Positions 1 through 5,139 of a stretch of DNA of 5,139 nt are shown piece after piece. Every line of letters starts with the position of its first letter. Position 1 is the stretch's first letter. The stretch lies in the NCBI GenBank assembly GCA_905233795.1, contig CAJOFP010000075.1, forward strand, positions 1 to 5,139, written 5' to 3'. The notes under the pieces are model-generated. The model made no database searches. It was given only the letters and a program-made list of their open reading frames with translations, and was not told the origin of the DNA. The position numbers and the translations under genes were made by a program. This DNA comes from an uncultured Oscillibacter sp. (GTDB lineage: Bacteria > Bacillota > Clostridia > Oscillospirales > Oscillospiraceae).

Positions 1-1791
1 CGGCTCCACAAGAGAACCCGCCTGATGAACATGATCGCCTAAAATTTTAATCAACGCCGCGTCCAGCAAATGCGTCGCCGTATGCGCTCTTCTGATCGCC
101 TGACGCCGTTCCTGATCTAATATTACTTCTATTATATCTCCGGTTTTTAAAACGCCTTTTTCCAATACGCCGATATGCAGGAACTTTCCGCCCTTATTCT
201 TTTTCACGTCGTCCACACGGAAATAAATTTCATTCTGTCCGTCTTGTGATTTTAAAATCCCGTGATCCCCGACTTGTCCGCCCATTTCGGCATATAATAC
301 GCTTTTGTCTAATACAATACTCGCTTCCGCGCCGGCGGCGATTTCGTTTTGAATCTCGCCTTCCGTCACAATCGCAAGAACACGCGCCGTAGTTTGATTA
401 TTATCATAACCCACAAATTCCGTGGCGGGCATATCGCTGCCAAATTCCACGCCGGCCCAGCCCAGATCGCCCAACGCCGCCCGCGCTTCCCGCGCCCGGA
501 CTTTCTGCGCCTCCATCATTTTATGAAATTCTTCTTTATCTATTTTTAATCCCGATTCCTCTACCATTTCCGAAGTCAAATCAATCGGGAATCCGAACGT
601 ATCATATAATTTAAACGCGTCCGCGCCGGAGAATATATTCCCGCCTTTCGCCTGACACGCCGCCAACATATCCTGATAAATTTTCATGCCGCTGTCAAGA
701 GTACGTCCGAAATTTTCTTCCTCAGTCCGAATGACACGCGTGATATAATTTTCTTTTTCTTTCAAATCAGGATACGCGCCTTGATTCTCATGCACGACCG
801 TCCCGACGATTTTCCACAAAAACGTGTTATTTACATTTAATAATTTACCGTGCCGCGCCGCCCGGCGTAATAAACGCCGTAACACATAACCCCGCCCCTC
901 GTTCGACGGCAACACGCCGTCACAGATCATCATGACCGAAGCTCTGATATGATCCGTAATCACGCGAAGCGATATGTCATTTTTTTCGCTCTGTCCGTAT
1001 CTTGCCCCCGTCAGTTCCGACACGCGATTTGTGATATTCATCACCGTATCGACATCAAATAACGAATTGACATTCTGACAGACGCAGGCAAGACGTTCCA
1101 GCCCCATCCCGGTATCTATATTTTTATTTTTCATCTCCGAATAATGCCCCTCGCCGTCGTTCACGAACTGCGAGAAAACATTATTCCAGACTTCTATATA
1201 TCTATCGCAATCGCAACCGACTGTGCAAGTCGGCTTTCCGCACCCGTGTTCCGGCCCCCGGTCGTAATAAACTTCCGAGCATGGCCCGCACGGTCCCGCG
1301 CCGTGTTCCCAGAAATTATCCGCCTTGCCAAATCTGAATATTCTCTCCGGCGCGATTTTAATTTCATTCTTCCAAATATCAAAAGCCTCTTCGTCATCCA
1401 GATAAATCGACGGATAAAGGCGATCCGGCTCTAAGCCGACTTTATCCGTCAGAAACTCCCAACAAAATCCGATCGCTTCTCTTTTAAAATAATCGCCGAA
1501 AGAGAAATTGCCGAGCATTTCAAAATAAGTCCCATGCCGATCCGTTTTGCCGATATTCTCAATATCTCCCGTGCGAATACACTTTTGACAGGTACAGACC
1601 CGATTGCGGGGCGGCTCTTCTTCTCTGGTGAACCATGTTTTCATCGGCGCCATACCGCTGTTGATTAACAATAAAGACGCGTCATGATGTGGAATCAGAG
1701 AAAAGCTGGGCAGGCGTAAATGTCCTTTGCTCTCGAAATAGCTCAGAAACATTTCACGCAGTTCATTTAATCCATGATAGGGATGCGCCAT
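1..1791 (-). CDS. alaS: Alanyl-tRNA synthetase, N-terminal 597 residues (3' end outside window)
   Basis: Cytoplasmic class II synthetase that charges tRNA-Ala with alanine using ATP and clears mischarged Ser/Gly-tRNA. Seen on translation: motif 1 region with INSGMAP (43-49); motif 2 with RHGTYFEMLGNFSFGDYFK (85-103); NFWEHGAGPCGPCSE (159-172); motif 3 with GMGLERL (228-234); a tRNA-recognition helical region to about 460; and the start of the editing domain with the zinc-type HxxxH (H570, H574) and HVHQAGSLVEP at the edge. Full-length family members are about 870-880 residues, so roughly 280 residues (rest of editing domain and C-Ala) lie outside. Two Cys clusters (C66/C68/C71 and C184/C189/C193/C195) resemble clostridial enzymes, as I recall that family. 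The ATG at 1791 is supported by GGAGG at 1800-1804, eight bases upstream. No frameshift was seen. No T-box leader is recognisable upstream. Confidence 0.97.
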   Translation of the reverse strand, partial: MAHPYHGLNELREMFLSYFESKGHLRLPSFSLIPHHDASLLLINSGMAPMKTWFTREEEPPRNRVCTCQKCIRTGDIENIGKTDRHGTYFEMLGNFSFGDYFKREAIGFCWEFLTDKVGLEPDRLYPSIYLDDEEAFDIWKNEIKIAPERIFRFGKADNFWEHGAGPCGPCSEVYYDRGPEHGCGKPTCTVGCDCDRYIEVWNNVFSQFVNDGEGHYSEMKNKNIDTGMGLERLACVCQNVNSLFDVDTVMNITNRVSELTGARYGQSEKNDISLRVITDHIRASVMMICDGVLPSNEGRGYVLRRLLRRAARHGKLLNVNNTFLWKIVGTVVHENQGAYPDLKEKENYITRVIRTEEENFGRTLDSGMKIYQDMLAACQAKGGNIFSGADAFKLYDTFGFPIDLTSEMVEESGLKIDKEEFHKMMEAQKVRAREARAALGDLGWAGVEFGSDMPATEFVGYDNNQTTARVLAIVTEGEIQNEIAAGAEASIVLDKSVLYAEMGGQVGDHGILKSQDGQNEIYFRVDDVKKNKGGKFLHIGVLEKGVLKTGDIIEVILDQERRQAIRRAHTATHLLDAALIKILGDHVHQAGSLVEP

Positions 1792-1805
1792 AAAAATTTC
1801 CTCCG

Positions 1806-1871
1806 AAAATATATTATAAATATATTATATATTTTATTTTATAATCTTTATAATTTCTATAATCTTGTCAA
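1806..1871 (-). promoter_or_regulatory. A/T-only leader of alaS with unresolved promoter
   Basis: This stretch is almost entirely A and T. On the minus strand it carries a perfect TTGACA (1866-1871) but no good -10 hexamer 16-18 bases downstream of it. TATAGA at 1856-1861 follows CAAGAT in the same way as the -10 boxes of the two other strong minus-strand promoters here, but its -35 (GATGAA, 1879-1884) is poor. TATAAT words also occur at 1824-1829 and 1813-1818 with weak -35 partners. A promoter for alaS very probably lies here; which hexamers are used cannot be decided by eye. Confidence 0.35.
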
Positions 1872-1895
1872 TCATGATTTCATCATAATTTAATT

Positions 1896-1925
1896 GAAAG
1901 CGCACCGCCGAAACGGTGCGCTTTC
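1896..1925 (-). terminator. Hairpin terminator after the DUF6465-like gene
   Basis: Perfect 12-bp inverted repeat, GAAAGCGCACCG at 1896-1907 and its complement at 1914-1925, with a 6-base loop that reads TTTCGG on the minus strand (UUCG-like). It lies about 95 bases past the stop of the small gene and before the alaS leader. The run after the stem on the minus strand (CTTTCAATTAAATT) is only moderately U-rich, so efficiency is uncertain. A second small hairpin, CTTTCC (1931-1936, minus) pairing with GGAAAG (1921-1926), shares the base of the stem and could either stack on it or compete with it. Confidence 0.6.
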
Positions 1926-1947
1926 CGCTGGGAAAGCCAAGTCTTAT

Positions 1948-1969
1948 AGATTTTAACTAGATTTTAACT
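1948..1969. repeat. 11-bp tandem duplication (2 copies)
   Basis: AGATTTTAACT occurs twice head to tail (1948-1958 and 1959-1969) in the spacer between the DUF6465-like gene and its terminator. No function is apparent; it looks like a slippage duplication. Confidence 0.85.
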
Positions 1970-2019
1970 CGTTTCAACCCGCGCCCGCGCATGGGACGAC
2001 CGCTTTTTTAATAAATTTC

Positions 2020-2367
2020 TTAATACTCCAGCTTTCCCGTCTTATCGTTGTTAATGACATAATAAGCCGCGTGTTCCTCCGGCTTGACATATACCTGCAT
2101 ACTGGTAATTAAACCCCGCTTCTTCTCCTGACGGAACGCCGCTTTCGCGTCCTCCACGATTTCACCGACGTTGCGCTCCCAGTCCTGATACTGGATATAG
2201 ACATCCGGGACCATATTGTCGGCGAGATTCTGCGTCTCTTTGCGCGACGCAACCATTTTCTTTTTCGCTTCTTCAGACATATGCCGAGTTGTTTTCGTTT
2301 TCTTCTTGGCGGCGCCGCTTTCCGCGCCGACCTCTTCGACGACTTTCGCTGCTTCTTCGTTCGCCAT
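2020..2367 (-). CDS. DUF6465-like small protein with Lys/Ala-rich N-terminal tail
   Basis: A 115-residue protein of unknown function. Residues 1-50 are low-complexity, rich in Ala, Lys and Glu, with a basic stretch KKKTKTTRH (21-29) and a second one around KKKMVASRK (36-44). The C-terminal part (about 55-115) is a compact domain: DVYIQYQ near 55-61, a helix with VEDAKAAFRQ, then VYVKPEEHAAYYVIN (92-106) and a Lys/Leu end. That last motif matches my memory of DUF6465, a family common in Clostridia; no search was possible. There is no signal peptide or membrane segment, so it is probably cytoplasmic. An in-frame ATG ten codons upstream (2397) is rejected because AGGAGGG sits properly before the ATG at 2367. 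The gene has its own strong promoter and a downstream hairpin, so it is probably monocistronic and well expressed. A nucleic-acid-binding role for the tail is speculation. Confidence 0.85.
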   Translation of the reverse strand: MANEEAAKVVEEVGAESGAAKKKTKTTRHMSEEAKKKMVASRKETQNLADNMVPDVYIQYQDWERNVGEIVEDAKAAFRQEKKRGLITSMQVYVKPEEHAAYYVINNDKTGKLEY

Positions 2368-2375
2368 AGATAAAA

Positions 2376-2382
2376 CCCTCCT
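2376..2382 (-). promoter_or_regulatory. Ribosome binding site that sets the small gene's start
   Basis: AGGAGGG on the minus strand, with eight bases (2368-2375) between it and the ATG at 2367. It lies inside the coding sequence if the upstream ATG at 2397 were used, which argues for the 115-residue rather than the 125-residue form. Confidence 0.85.
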
Positions 2383-2424
2383 GTGAAATAAAATCATTAT
2401 GCGCCATGAGAATTAGATATTTTC

Positions 2425-2453
2425 ATTATATCTTGTCAGAATAAAAAAAGCAA
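2425..2453 (-). promoter_or_regulatory. Sigma-70/SigA-type promoter of the DUF6465-like gene
   Basis: The -35 is TTGCTT (2448-2453), followed by a 17-base spacer (2431-2447) and a perfect TATAAT -10 (2425-2430). Transcription would start near 2418 and leave a leader of about 50 bases. The spacer ends in CAAGA directly before the -10, as in the pgi promoter. Confidence 0.75.
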
Positions 2454-2476
2454 GAGGAATTTTCAATTTATTTTCA

Positions 2477-2519
2477 CTTTTTTATAAACTCTTTTATAAA
2501 CTTTCTCTCGTCTTTCTCT
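2477..2519. repeat. Two adjacent short tandem duplications
   Basis: The unit CT(4-6)ATAAACT occurs twice in a row (2477-2490 and 2491-2502). It is followed by CTTTCTCT twice with an 11-base period (2501-2508 and 2512-2519). They fill the gap between the pgi terminator and the next promoter. The rest of the gap (2520-2581) shows no gene or RNA I recognise. Confidence 0.75.
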
Positions 2520-2581
2520 GATGTCCTCCCTCTATGCTCAAATCCGATCCCGATCAGTTCTATATAATCTCAGACGCGGCT

Positions 2582-2624
2582 TTATAAAAACATCCGCGCC
2601 GTGTGATTTTTATCGCGGCGCGGA
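2582..2624 (-). terminator. Rho-independent terminator of pgi
   Basis: A 9-bp GC-rich stem: TCCGCGCCG at 2593-2601 pairs perfectly with CGGCGCGGA at 2616-2624, with a 14-base loop. On the minus strand the stem is followed by TGTTTTTATAAA, a U-rich tail. It lies about 80 bases after the pgi stop. The opposite direction has no comparable T-run, so it should act mainly on the minus strand. Confidence 0.85.
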
Positions 2625-2649
2625 GAATTATATTATTTATTCGCTTGGT

Positions 2650-2669
2650 TTAGATTAGCTTAGCTTAGA
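2650..2669. repeat. Four tandem TTAG(A/C) units
   Basis: TTAGA, TTAGC, TTAGC, TTAGA stand in an exact 5-base period within the pgi 3' untranslated region. The units look telomere-like by chance only. No known role. Confidence 0.85.
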
Positions 2670-2685
2670 CTAATCAATTCATCAG

Positions 2686-2715
2686 TTACAGCAATTACAG
2701 CAAAAATTACAGCAA
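2686..2715 (-). repeat. Triplicated 9-bp unit spanning the pgi stop codon
   Basis: TTGCTGTAA on the minus strand occurs at 2707-2715 (the last two Leu codons plus the stop of pgi), at 2695-2703 and at 2686-2694. Copies two and three are directly tandem; copies one and two are separated by three bases (TTT on the minus strand). All distances are multiples of three, so each copy again reads Leu-Leu-stop in the pgi frame. Confidence 0.9.
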
Positions 2716-4059
2716 AGAACCCAGACGGGCTTCCAGCGCGCCTTTGGCGTCCTCATAACCGGGCTTGCCCAACAGCGCGAACATATTTTTCTTGTACGCT
2801 TCCACGCCGGGCTGATCGAACGGATTCACGCCCAGCAGATAGCCCGAAATAGCAAGGCTCTTCCAGAAGAAGTAAACCAGTTCGCCGAAATTATAATCAT
2901 CGCGCTTGTCAATCGTTATCAGCAAATTGGGCGTGCCGCCGTCCACATGCGCCAATAACGTCCCTTTCATGGCTTTTTCGTTGATTTCCCGCATAGCGAC
3001 GCCGGACGCGAAGTTCAGCCCGTCCACATTCGCGGGATCGTTGGGGACAAACAAATCCTGATTGGCTTTCTTCACCCATAAAACCGTTTCAAACAAATCG
3101 CGGGAGCCGTCCTGAATAAACTGCCCGATGGAATGCAAATCCGTCGTGAAATTCGCCGATACCGGGAACACGCCTTTATTATCTTTGCCCTCAGACTCGG
3201 CCATTAATTGCTTGTACCATTCGCCGAACATCGTCAAAGCCGGTTCGTAACTCGCCAGAATCTCGACTTTTTTGCCTTTCGTAAACATAATAAATCTTAA
3301 CGCGGCGTAAATCATGGCGTCGTTTTTCTCAAAATCGGGATTGGCGTATAATTCACAGGCGTCGGCGCAGCCTTTCATGACCGCGTCAATATCCATGCCG
3401 CCGGCGGCCATCGGCAACAGGCCGACCGCGCTTAAACAGGAAAATCTTCCGCCGATATTGTCCGGAACCACAAACGTCTCATAGCCTTCCTCAACGGCCA
3501 GTCCGCGCAACGCGCCTTTTTTCGCGTCCGTCGTGGCGTAAATCCGGGATTTCGCGCCGTCCTTGCCGTATTTCTCTTCCAGTTTTTGCTTGAAGAACCG
3601 GAACGCGACGGCGGGTTCCGTAGTCGTACCGGATTTGGAAATCACGTTTACAGAAAAATCACGGTCGCCGATAATATCCATGATATTCTGCGTATAATCC
3701 GAGCTGATATTGCTTCCGGCGAAATAGACTTCCACGCCTTTGGCCTTTCCGGCGCCTGTAAGCTGATTGCCAAACGGACCCTTGACAAATTCCAGCGCGG
3801 CGCGGGCGCCGAGATAACTGCCGCCAATGCCGATGGCGACCAGAACTTGGCTCTGTTCCTGAATGCGTTTGGCGGCGGCTTTGATCCGGGCGAACTCTTC
3901 CCGGTCATACGTCTTGGGGAGATCCAGCCAGCCCAGCATTTCATGACCCGCGCCGGTCTTTTCCGTAAGAGTACGGAAAGCCGACTCCACCTGCGGACGG
4001 ACAAAAGCCAGTTCATGATCCCGCAGACCCGCGTTGTTGACGTTCAGTTGAATAGACAT
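2707..4059 (-). CDS. pgi: Glucose-6-phosphate isomerase
   Basis: Cytoplasmic enzyme that interconverts glucose 6-phosphate and fructose 6-phosphate in glycolysis and gluconeogenesis. It has 450 residues, the usual length for the Bacillota form. Visible in order: GIGGSYLGA (77-85, phosphosugar-binding start of the SIS fold), [10 protein letters not shown] (141-150, family signature and phosphate loop), [13 protein letters not shown] (201-213) with the conserved Arg205, AESEGKD (287-293) carrying the likely catalytic Glu, TDLHSIGQ (306-313) with His309, and the second family signature ending [10 protein letters not shown] (414-423) with the conserved Lys423. No key residue is missing. The ATG at 4059 is supported by AAGGAG at 4069-4074, nine bases upstream. 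The gene has its own promoter and terminator, so it can be expressed alone, though readthrough from tspO is possible. The last codons are part of a triplicated repeat. Confidence 0.98.
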   Translation of the reverse strand: MSIQLNVNNAGLRDHELAFVRPQVESAFRTLTEKTGAGHEMLGWLDLPKTYDREEFARIKAAAKRIQEQSQVLVAIGIGGSYLGARAALEFVKGPFGNQLTGAGKAKGVEVYFAGSNISSDYTQNIMDIIGDRDFSVNVISKSGTTTEPAVAFRFFKQKLEEKYGKDGAKSRIYATTDAKKGALRGLAVEEGYETFVVPDNIGGRFSCLSAVGLLPMAAGGMDIDAVMKGCADACELYANPDFEKNDAMIYAALRFIMFTKGKKVEILASYEPALTMFGEWYKQLMAESEGKDNKGVFPVSANFTTDLHSIGQFIQDGSRDLFETVLWVKKANQDLFVPNDPANVDGLNFASGVAMREINEKAMKGTLLAHVDGGTPNLLITIDKRDDYNFGELVYFFWKSLAISGYLLGVNPFDQPGVEAYKKNMFALLGKPGYEDAKGALEARLGSLL

Positions 4060-4096
4060 CGAGCAACTCTCCTTTGCTGTTCACTTGATAAAATTC

Positions 4097-4125
4097 ATTA
4101 TAATCTTGCATGGCATAAATTGCAA
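4097..4125 (-). promoter_or_regulatory. SigA-type promoter of pgi, with inverted repeat in the spacer
   Basis: TTGCAA -35 (4120-4125), 17-base spacer (4103-4119) and perfect TATAAT -10 (4097-4102). Start of transcription is expected near 4090, giving a leader of about 30 bases. The arms CTTGCA (4105-4110) and TGCAAG (4121-4126) form a 6-bp inverted repeat with ten bases between, running from the -35 to just before the -10. This is where a repressor could sit, but no regulator is identifiable. Confidence 0.8.
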
Positions 4126-4140
4126 GACGCGGGATCATGA

Positions 4141-4173
4141 TTTTTTGATATTTTTTAATATTTTTTTATTTTT
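4141..4173 (-). other. Phased A-tracts upstream of the pgi promoter
   Basis: Read on the minus strand there are A-runs of 6 (4141-4146), 6 (4151-4156), 7 (4161-4167) and 5 (4169-4173). The first three are spaced exactly 10 bases apart, close to one helical turn. They lie 15-48 bases upstream of the pgi -35. Such phasing is known to bend DNA, and A-rich DNA here can act as an UP element for RNA polymerase. The last run touches the tspO stop codon. Confidence 0.6.
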
Positions 4174-4660
4174 ATTTATTCAAGAACCAGACGCCGAGAT
4201 TTAAATATCCCGCGAAGAGAACCCATAACAAATACGGGATTTGCATCCACGCCGCGAGAGAATCAATCTTGCGAAACGCCAGTATCATTTCCAGAATCAA
4301 GACCCATAAAATAACCAGCCATATAAAAGACACGCCGTAAGCCCGGAAATTGAAAAACACAATGCTCCAGAAAAAATTAAAAGCTAATTGCAATAAATAG
4401 AGAAAGAGAGAACGCGAACGCTCTTTTGAGACTTGCGTCAAAGAAATCCGCGCCGCGCCAATGCCCATCGCCAGATATAAAATCCCCCACGCGATAGGAA
4501 ATACGACGCCGGGAGGCGATAACGGCGGCTTTCTGACAACCGCGTTAAAAAATTTTGATCCGTCCCGCGTCAGCCAGCCGGATAACGCGCCGACCGCTTC
4601 CGTGAAAACAATCCAGAATAAATAAATTTTCCATTCCTGTTTTTTCTGGGATTCATTCAT
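4172..4660 (-). CDS. tspO: TspO/MBR family tryptophan-rich membrane protein
   Basis: A 162-residue inner-membrane protein of the TspO/peripheral benzodiazepine receptor family, whose members bind porphyrins and related ligands and are linked to tetrapyrrole handling or stress sensing; the exact role in this organism is unknown. Five hydrophobic segments are visible at about 11-30, 53-72, 84-104, 109-128 and 136-160, matching the five-helix fold. Family hallmarks: KPPLSPPGVVFPIAWGILY (44-62), NFFWS (95-99), and IPYLLW...AGYLN (141-154). Length is normal. No Arg or Lys falls within five residues after Tyr152, so a strict C-terminal CRAC sterol motif is not met, though I do not treat that as a defect. 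The start at 4660 has a modest GGTGAT ribosome site at 4667-4672. The gene ends 112 bases before pgi without a visible terminator. Confidence 0.95.
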   Translation of the reverse strand: MNESQKKQEWKIYLFWIVFTEAVGALSGWLTRDGSKFFNAVVRKPPLSPPGVVFPIAWGILYLAMGIGAARISLTQVSKERSRSLFLYLLQLAFNFFWSIVFFNFRAYGVSFIWLVILWVLILEMILAFRKIDSLAAWMQIPYLLWVLFAGYLNLGVWFLNK

Positions 4661-4703
4661 CTTTTCATCACCCGTTTATTAGCTTATGCAAAACAACCCG
4701 TGA

Positions 4704-4732
4704 ATTATACGCTTTAAAATCCCACAGATTTT
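4704..4732 (-). promoter_or_regulatory. Possible tspO promoter
   Basis: A perfect TATAAT on the minus strand (4704-4709) lies about 45 bases before the tspO start codon. The hexamer 17 bases upstream is AAAATC (4727-4732), a poor -35, and no extended -10 TGn is present. It is weaker than the other promoters here and might need an activator. Confidence 0.45.
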
Positions 4733-4848
4733 CCCTTTTTCACGCTTGATATTTCCCGATAGCGTCTAATATCTTTATCCTAAGCGCGTTTTTTATTTTT
4801 TATCCCAACCGCTTTTTATAAAAAATTATAAAATTTTATAAAAATCTT
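4733..4848. other. Non-coding AT-rich core of the divergent spacer
   Basis: No gene, RNA or terminator that I can support lies here. The sequence contains T-runs at 4789-4800 and a perfect 16-bp A/T palindrome, TTATAAAATTTTATAA (4826-4841), just upstream of the rightward -35. This could act as an upstream polymerase-contact region for the rightward promoter. Confidence 0.4.
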
Positions 4849-4877
4849 TTGCAATCCGAAGAAAAACGCTGTATAAT
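4849..4877 (+). promoter_or_regulatory. SigA-type promoter for the rightward small gene
   Basis: TTGCAA -35 (4849-4854), 17-base spacer (4855-4871) and perfect TATAAT -10 (4872-4877). The hexamers and spacing are identical to the pgi promoter. Transcription should start near 4884, leaving a long leader of about 112 bases before the ATG at 4997. Confidence 0.75.
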
Positions 4878-4929
4878 AAACGCGCTGGTTCATTTTATAA
4901 ATTATCCATAAAAATAATAATATATTATA

Positions 4930-4951
4930 ATTATTTTAATATTAAAATAAT
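4930..4951. repeat. Perfect 22-bp palindrome in the leader
   Basis: ATTATTTTAAT followed directly by its reverse complement, with no loop bases. A 12-bp palindrome (ATAATATATTAT, 4917-4928) lies just before it, and a GC-centred one (TATCCGGATA, 4973-4982) lies four bases before the ribosome site. All are downstream of the promoter, inside the transcribed leader. They could be operator sites or weak RNA hairpins. Confidence 0.7.
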
Positions 4952-4996
4952 ATCAGCTATATCCAAGCCGTCTATCCGGATAAACGAGGTGATTTC

Positions 4997-5139
4997 ATGA
5001 ACTGGATCATGGAAATGGAAGAAATATTATATCAAATCGTCTCCGTTTGTACGATGCTAATGGAATTGTTCGGCATTTTCGTTCTGGTCTCCACGGCGAT
5101 AAAATGCTTCTACAGATGGTTAAAAAAAGACGACGGAAT
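4997..5139 (+). CDS. Small membrane protein, possibly DUF1622 family (N-terminal 47 residues)
   Basis: Open to the right edge, so the 3' end is unknown. The 47 complete codons begin MNWIMEMEEILYQIVSVC, followed by a hydrophobic segment at about 13-36 centred on ELFGIFVLV (23-31), and then a basic cytoplasmic-looking stretch with KCFYRWLKKDDG (36-47). A short acidic amphipathic start, a helix with ELxG, and an Arg/Lys-rich loop fit my memory of DUF1622, a small multi-pass membrane family of unknown function, but the fragment is too short to be sure. The start is set by GAGGTGAT (4986-4993), with five bases between GAGGTG and the ATG. It is divergent from tspO and has its own strong promoter. 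Confidence 0.65.
   Translation, partial: MNWIMEMEEILYQIVSVCTMLMELFGIFVLVSTAIKCFYRWLKKDDG

Noticed and set aside
349..549. Plus-strand reading frame of 66 codons
   Set aside because: Lies fully antisense to alaS, whose protein is clearly conserved; composition is low quality and no ribosome site precedes it.
1144..1434. Plus-strand frame of 96 codons, and a minus-strand frame at 1194-1397
   Set aside because: Both are shadows of the alaS catalytic domain, which reads without interruption in its own frame here.
1975..2008. GC-rich stretch after the small gene considered as a tRNA or small RNA
   Set aside because: No cloverleaf, no GTTCGAATC-type T-loop and no CCA end could be drawn; only a weak three-base-pair hairpin forms.
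2368..2397. Ten extra N-terminal codons for the DUF6465-like protein from an ATG at 2397
   Set aside because: The AGGAGGG ribosome site would lie within the coding sequence; the ATG at 2367 is spaced correctly from it.
2570..2576. TATAAT-like word on the plus strand as a rightward promoter
   Set aside because: No acceptable -35 at 16-18 bases and no rightward gene follows.
3586..4140. Plus-strand frame of 184 codons, and a minus-strand frame at 3648-4016
   Set aside because: Both overlap the conserved N-terminal part of pgi; the longer one runs antisense through the pgi promoter and shows no family motif.
4746..4772. TTGATA with TAATAT as a second rightward promoter in the divergent spacer
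   Set aside because: Spacing is only 15 bases and the -10 is poor; the promoter at 4849-4877 is far better.
1..5139. Possible defence, mobile or biosynthetic system
   Set aside because: All recognised genes are housekeeping or widespread small families; no integrase, transposase, nuclease, toxin pair, attachment site or repeat-spacer array was seen.

Overview
The window is an ordinary chromosomal stretch, most likely from an anaerobic Bacillota of class Clostridia. Four things point there: a clostridial-style alanyl-tRNA synthetase (VCTCQKCIR segment and a Cys-rich GCGKPTC/GCDCDR insert), a 450-residue phosphoglucose isomerase of the Bacillota type, a DUF6465-like small protein, and strong GGAGG/AGGAGG ribosome sites with TTGCnn-17-TATAAT promoters. 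Genes are moderately GC-rich and use many GCG, GGC and CCG codons, while the spacers are extremely AT-rich. No mobile element, CRISPR array, tRNA, rRNA or phage gene is visible.

Layout, left to right. Position 1-1791 (minus) is the first 597 codons of alaS, cut off by the left edge inside the editing domain. Position 1792-2019 is a spacer holding a hairpin terminator and an almost pure A/T alaS leader. Position 2020-2367 (minus) is a 115-residue DUF6465-like protein with a Lys/Ala-rich tail and its own promoter. Position 2368-2706 is a spacer with that promoter, the pgi terminator and several short tandem repeats. Position 2707-4059 (minus) is pgi, complete, with a promoter preceded by phased A-tracts. 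Position 4172-4660 (minus) is tspO, complete. Position 4661-4996 is the divergent spacer. From 4997 (plus) begins a small membrane protein, probably of the DUF1622 type, cut off by the right edge.

The four minus-strand genes are co-directional, but the sequence suggests mostly separate transcription units: pgi and the DUF6465-like gene each have a near-consensus promoter, hairpin terminators follow pgi and the DUF6465-like gene, and the products (translation, sugar metabolism, a membrane tryptophan-rich sensory protein, an unknown) share no pathway. tspO has no visible terminator and may read through into pgi.

I found no convincing new multi-gene system. The points worth a second look are small: a shared promoter architecture, an in-frame triplication of the pgi stop region, phased A-tracts before the pgi promoter, a perfect 22-bp palindrome in the leader of the last gene, and the basic-tailed small protein.
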